Shown here piece by piece: positions 5,875-7,182 of a DNA stretch of 7,182 nucleotides (positions within the stretch are counted from its first letter, which is position 1; each line of letters starts with the position of its first letter). The notes below the pieces were generated by a model. That model was not told the DNA's origin and did no database searches. It saw only the letters and a list, made by a program, of their open reading frames with translations. The stretch covers positions 1 to 7,182 of the forward strand of contig VAYV01000003.1 in assembly GCA_005883175.1 (NCBI GenBank). Reading direction: 5' to 3'. This DNA comes from Actinomycetota bacterium. GTDB taxonomy: Bacteria > Actinomycetota > AC-67. Made by a program: the position numbers and the translations under genes.

Positions 5875-6402
5875 ATTTCTCCGACGTGTGCTGTTGCGCG
5901 CGGAATGGCTCCTTCTCTTGATGTCGGGGATGATCGATGGAGGTAAGGACGACGATGGGGTACGCGAGCCTCTCGCGCGCGCCGGGGCGGCGCATCGAGG
6001 CTCGGCTGCGTGGGCGGCGCGCAGCCGACGAAGATCTATGTCGCGTGCTCCATCTCGTCGGACTCCCTCGGCGCGAAGCAGAGTTCGTCACTTCGAAGTT
6101 GAGTCATCCATCCGGCGCGGACCGATGGCGCTATCTGCGCGCGTCGTGGACGGTTATATTTCTCCGACGTGTGCCGTTGCGTACCGGACGCGCGCGCCTT
6201 CTCTTGACGTCGGGGAAGATCAGTGGAGCTAAGAACGACGAGGGGCTATGTGAGTCTCGCGCGCGCGCCGGGGCGTCGCGTCGAGGCTCGCCTCAAGGGA
6301 CGGCGCGTGTCCGGCGAGCACCTTCACCGCGTGCTCCGTCTCGTCGGCGTCCCGGGCGACGAAGCCGACCTGCTTGCGTCGAAGCTCCGCCATCCATCGG
6401 GG
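5875..6402 (+). repeat. Direct tandem duplication: two ~245-bp leader-plus-ORF units, period 283-286 bp
   Basis: Unit A is 5875-6116 and unit B is 6158-6402. Both open with the identical 17-mer ATTTCTCCGACGTGTGC (5875 and 6158), then [TC]GTTGCG, a variable 12- or 15-base stretch, CCTTCTCTTGA[TC]GTCGGGGA[TA]GATC and a start codon. Over the 60 following codons, 50 of 180 bases differ with no gap. A 41-bp linker separates the units. The leader is better conserved than the coding part. Confidence 0.85.
5937..6116 (+). pseudogene. Small ORF copy A (~60 conserved codons, stop lost)
   Basis: This unrecognised small basic protein starts at ATG 5937 with GGGGATGATCG ahead as a possible ribosome-binding site. 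Its core reads GYASLSRAPGRRIEARLRGRR, then a probable helix DLCRVLHLVGLPRREAEFV and TSKLSHPSG. It is 67% identical in protein sequence to copy B over 60 codons. Base differences fall 16, 8 and 26 at codon positions 1, 2 and 3, the mark of selection on the protein in this frame. Unlike copy B it has no stop after HPSG. The frame stays open to 6461, running out of frame through copy B and giving a nominal 174-aa product with an Arg-rich tail. Loss of the original stop is the simplest reading, hence the pseudogene call; a real extended protein cannot be excluded. Confidence 0.55.
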
Positions 6403-6423
6403 CGCGCGCAGAGACAGATGTGA
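6223..6423 (+). CDS. Small ORF copy B, unrecognised 66-aa basic protein
   Basis: The start is GTG 6223, at the same codon as copy A's ATG, behind the conserved CGGGGAAGATCA. An in-frame TGA precedes it in both copies, so the N-terminus cannot be much longer. The protein runs MELRTTRGYVSLARAPGRR, then VEARLKGRRVSGEHLHRVL and RLVGVPGDEADLLASKLRHP, ending SGRAQRQM. The middle looks like one or two amphipathic helices joined at VGVPGDEA, preceded by an Arg-rich N-terminal part that could contact nucleic acid. There is no membrane segment, Cys or known catalytic motif. It converges with the 179-aa gene, whose stop is 34 bp away. I do not recognise the family. The codon-position bias of changes against copy A is the best evidence that it is translated. 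Confidence 0.6.
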   Translation: MELRTTRGYVSLARAPGRRVEARLKGRRVSGEHLHRVLRLVGVPGDEADLLASKLRHPSGRAQRQM

Positions 6424-6457
6424 TCGCGGGTCGCTCGCGGTCGAGGGGAACAGTTTT

Positions 6458-6997
6458 CTAGATCTGTTCGGGGATCGGAACGCGCCAGCCCCGCGTCTCG
6501 CGTAGACCGAGGGCCGCACCGGAGACCAGGAGCAGCATGCCGACCGCGACCGCGAATCCACCCAAGGGGAATGGAGAGCCGTTGCGTACGGCGCGCAGGA
6601 ATATCGCGTTGAAATCTGGAGAGAAAGCCCGCCACCTGATTATCGCGCCGGCGGAGGTCCTCGCATAGGCATTCGGCTTCACTTCGATTGCGCCGGAAGC
6701 GGCGGGGACGTAGATCCACTGTTCGACGAGCTGCCGCGGTTGCACCTCATCGAAATAGATGTCGATGCGGTATCGAATGCCGGAGGGGAGGGCCGGGACG
6801 CTCGATTCTTCGCGCCAGTAGGGTCCCTGGTCTCGGCTCCAGACGGCGTCGAACAAAGTGCTGTCGAACGACACCGGATTATCGAGATCACCACCGGACG
6901 CAACGTAGGTCATGGTGCCTTTGGCGGCAGCTGGAACCTGCGCGGCGATCAGCAAGATCGCCACTCCGGTCACGACCGACACGACCCTCTTGGCCAT
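6458..6997 (-). CDS. Secreted, C-terminally membrane-anchored hypothetical protein, 179 aa
   Basis: ATG 6997 follows GGAGG (7002-7006) with a 4-nt gap, a strong start. Residues 1-25 form a signal peptide: AKR, hydrophobic VVSVVTGVAILLIAAQV, cleavage near PAAA. The exported domain (~26-145) starts KGTMTYVASGGDLDNPVSF and contains YRIDIYFDEVQPRQLVEQWI and YVPAASGAIEVKPNAYA. This is a beta-rich layout like that of unnamed actinobacterial secreted proteins whose exposed part ends in a Tyr/Pro-containing strand. Residues ~146-165 (GGFAVAVGMLLLVSGAALGL) form a membrane helix, followed by the short tail RETRGWRVPIPEQI. The topology is thus a single-pass anchored extracellular domain. No named family or catalytic motif is recognised. 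A short palindrome (GCGTC-A-GACGC, 7010-7020) lies just upstream of the ribosome-binding site. Confidence 0.85.
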   Translation of the reverse strand: MAKRVVSVVTGVAILLIAAQVPAAAKGTMTYVASGGDLDNPVSFDSTLFDAVWSRDQGPYWREESSVPALPSGIRYRIDIYFDEVQPRQLVEQWIYVPAASGAIEVKPNAYARTSAGAIIRWRAFSPDFNAIFLRAVRNGSPFPLGGFAVAVGMLLLVSGAALGLRETRGWRVPIPEQI

Positions 6998-7009
6998 AAG
7001 ACCTCCGTA

Positions 7010-7020
7010 GCGTCAGACGC
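7010..7020. promoter_or_regulatory. 11-bp palindrome upstream of the 179-aa gene
   Basis: GCGTC-A-GACGC sits 3 bp upstream of the GGAGG of the 179-aa gene on the minus strand. It could be a small operator, but a dyad this short can arise by chance in GC-rich DNA. Confidence 0.2.
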
Positions 7021-7113
7021 CCGTTTCCGGCCCTTATTCCACGCCGCCAGGTAGGAGCCCATGCACCGCAGCAGGGACACGCTGGCTACAAGGCATCGCC
7101 CACCCCGAACAAG

Positions 7114-7182
7114 CTACTTCAGCGCCCCCGTGCGGCCCATCGCTACAGCTACGCCCGCCAGGTCGATGGCCGCACCCAAGGC
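7114..7182 (-). CDS. Possible C-terminal end of a minus-strand gene entering from the right edge
   Basis: Reading in from the edge, 22 codons are open to a TAG at 7114-7116: ALGAAIDLAGVAVAMGRTGALK. Eighteen of the 22 third positions are G or C, and the hydrophobic Ala/Val/Gly run could be the end of a membrane helix. It would lie 116 bp upstream of the 179-aa gene on the same strand. The piece is too short to name, and a competing plus-strand ORF opens at ATG 7061 behind AGGAG. Confidence 0.3.
   Translation of the reverse strand, partial: ALGAAIDLAGVAVAMGRTGALK

Noticed and set aside
5648..6091. 147-aa minus-strand ORF
   Set aside because: Its first half is the Arg/Ser-rich antisense of small-ORF copy A, and its second half has about 50% G/C at third positions and no ribosome-binding site or family resemblance.
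5888..6232. 114-aa plus-strand ORF across the tandem repeat
   Set aside because: It is in a different frame from the one showing third-position bias, and it covers the conserved leader of copy B as coding DNA in an unrelated frame.
7061..7182. Plus-strand ORF opening at ATG 7061 behind AGGAG and running off the edge
   Set aside because: Forty codons of Arg/Pro/Thr-rich sequence with only moderate third-position G/C; it overlaps the slightly better minus-strand tail. It is not excluded, but too weak to list.
1..7182. tRNA, rRNA or CRISPR array
   Set aside because: No cloverleaf with a TTC-like T-arm, no rRNA-like conserved stretches, and no regularly spaced repeats with unique spacers were seen.

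Overview
The window is about 60% GC or higher with G/C-rich third codon positions. It carries secreted or membrane-anchored proteins and gene families that are common in soil actinobacteria: a YbjQ-like protein, a SnoaL-like ester cyclase and a DMT-family transporter. An actinobacterium is the best guess, possibly an uncultured one. This is inference; no marker gene is present. No rRNA, tRNA, CRISPR array or complete mobile element was found.

Layout. 1-1108 (minus): 5' part of a large secreted repeat protein that runs off the left edge. It has a signal peptide, a beta-sandwich-like domain, one complete and one partial copy of a ~92-residue prealbumin/DUF5979-like repeat. 1109-2230: mostly non-coding, with a plausible 116-aa hypothetical gene (minus), a perfect DnaA-box 9-mer, two strong palindromes and a 25-bp direct repeat resembling a transposon-end array. 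2231-3658 (minus): a 475-aa membrane-anchored, Cys-rich extracellular protein, probably a beta-propeller. 3710-4567 (minus): a full-length ~285-aa DMT/EamA-type transporter split by two compensating single-base indels. 4699-5043 (plus): YbjQ/UPF0145 protein behind a strong Shine-Dalgarno, divergent from the transporter. 5103-5534 (minus): SnoaL-like ester cyclase, convergent with ybjQ. 5535-5874: AT-richer spacer with several dyads. 5875-6423: a direct tandem duplication, each copy holding a ~60-codon ORF behind a highly conserved leader. 6458-6997 (minus): a 179-aa secreted/anchored protein. 6998-7182: spacer and possibly the C-terminal end of another minus-strand gene.

No single pathway unites the genes. 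Most of the minus-strand genes encode exported or membrane proteins. The propeller gene lies 51 bp downstream of the transporter and may be co-transcribed with it. The most unusual item is the tandem small-ORF pair. Its substitution pattern shows codon-level selection in a family I do not recognise, and its upstream leader is conserved even better than the coding part.
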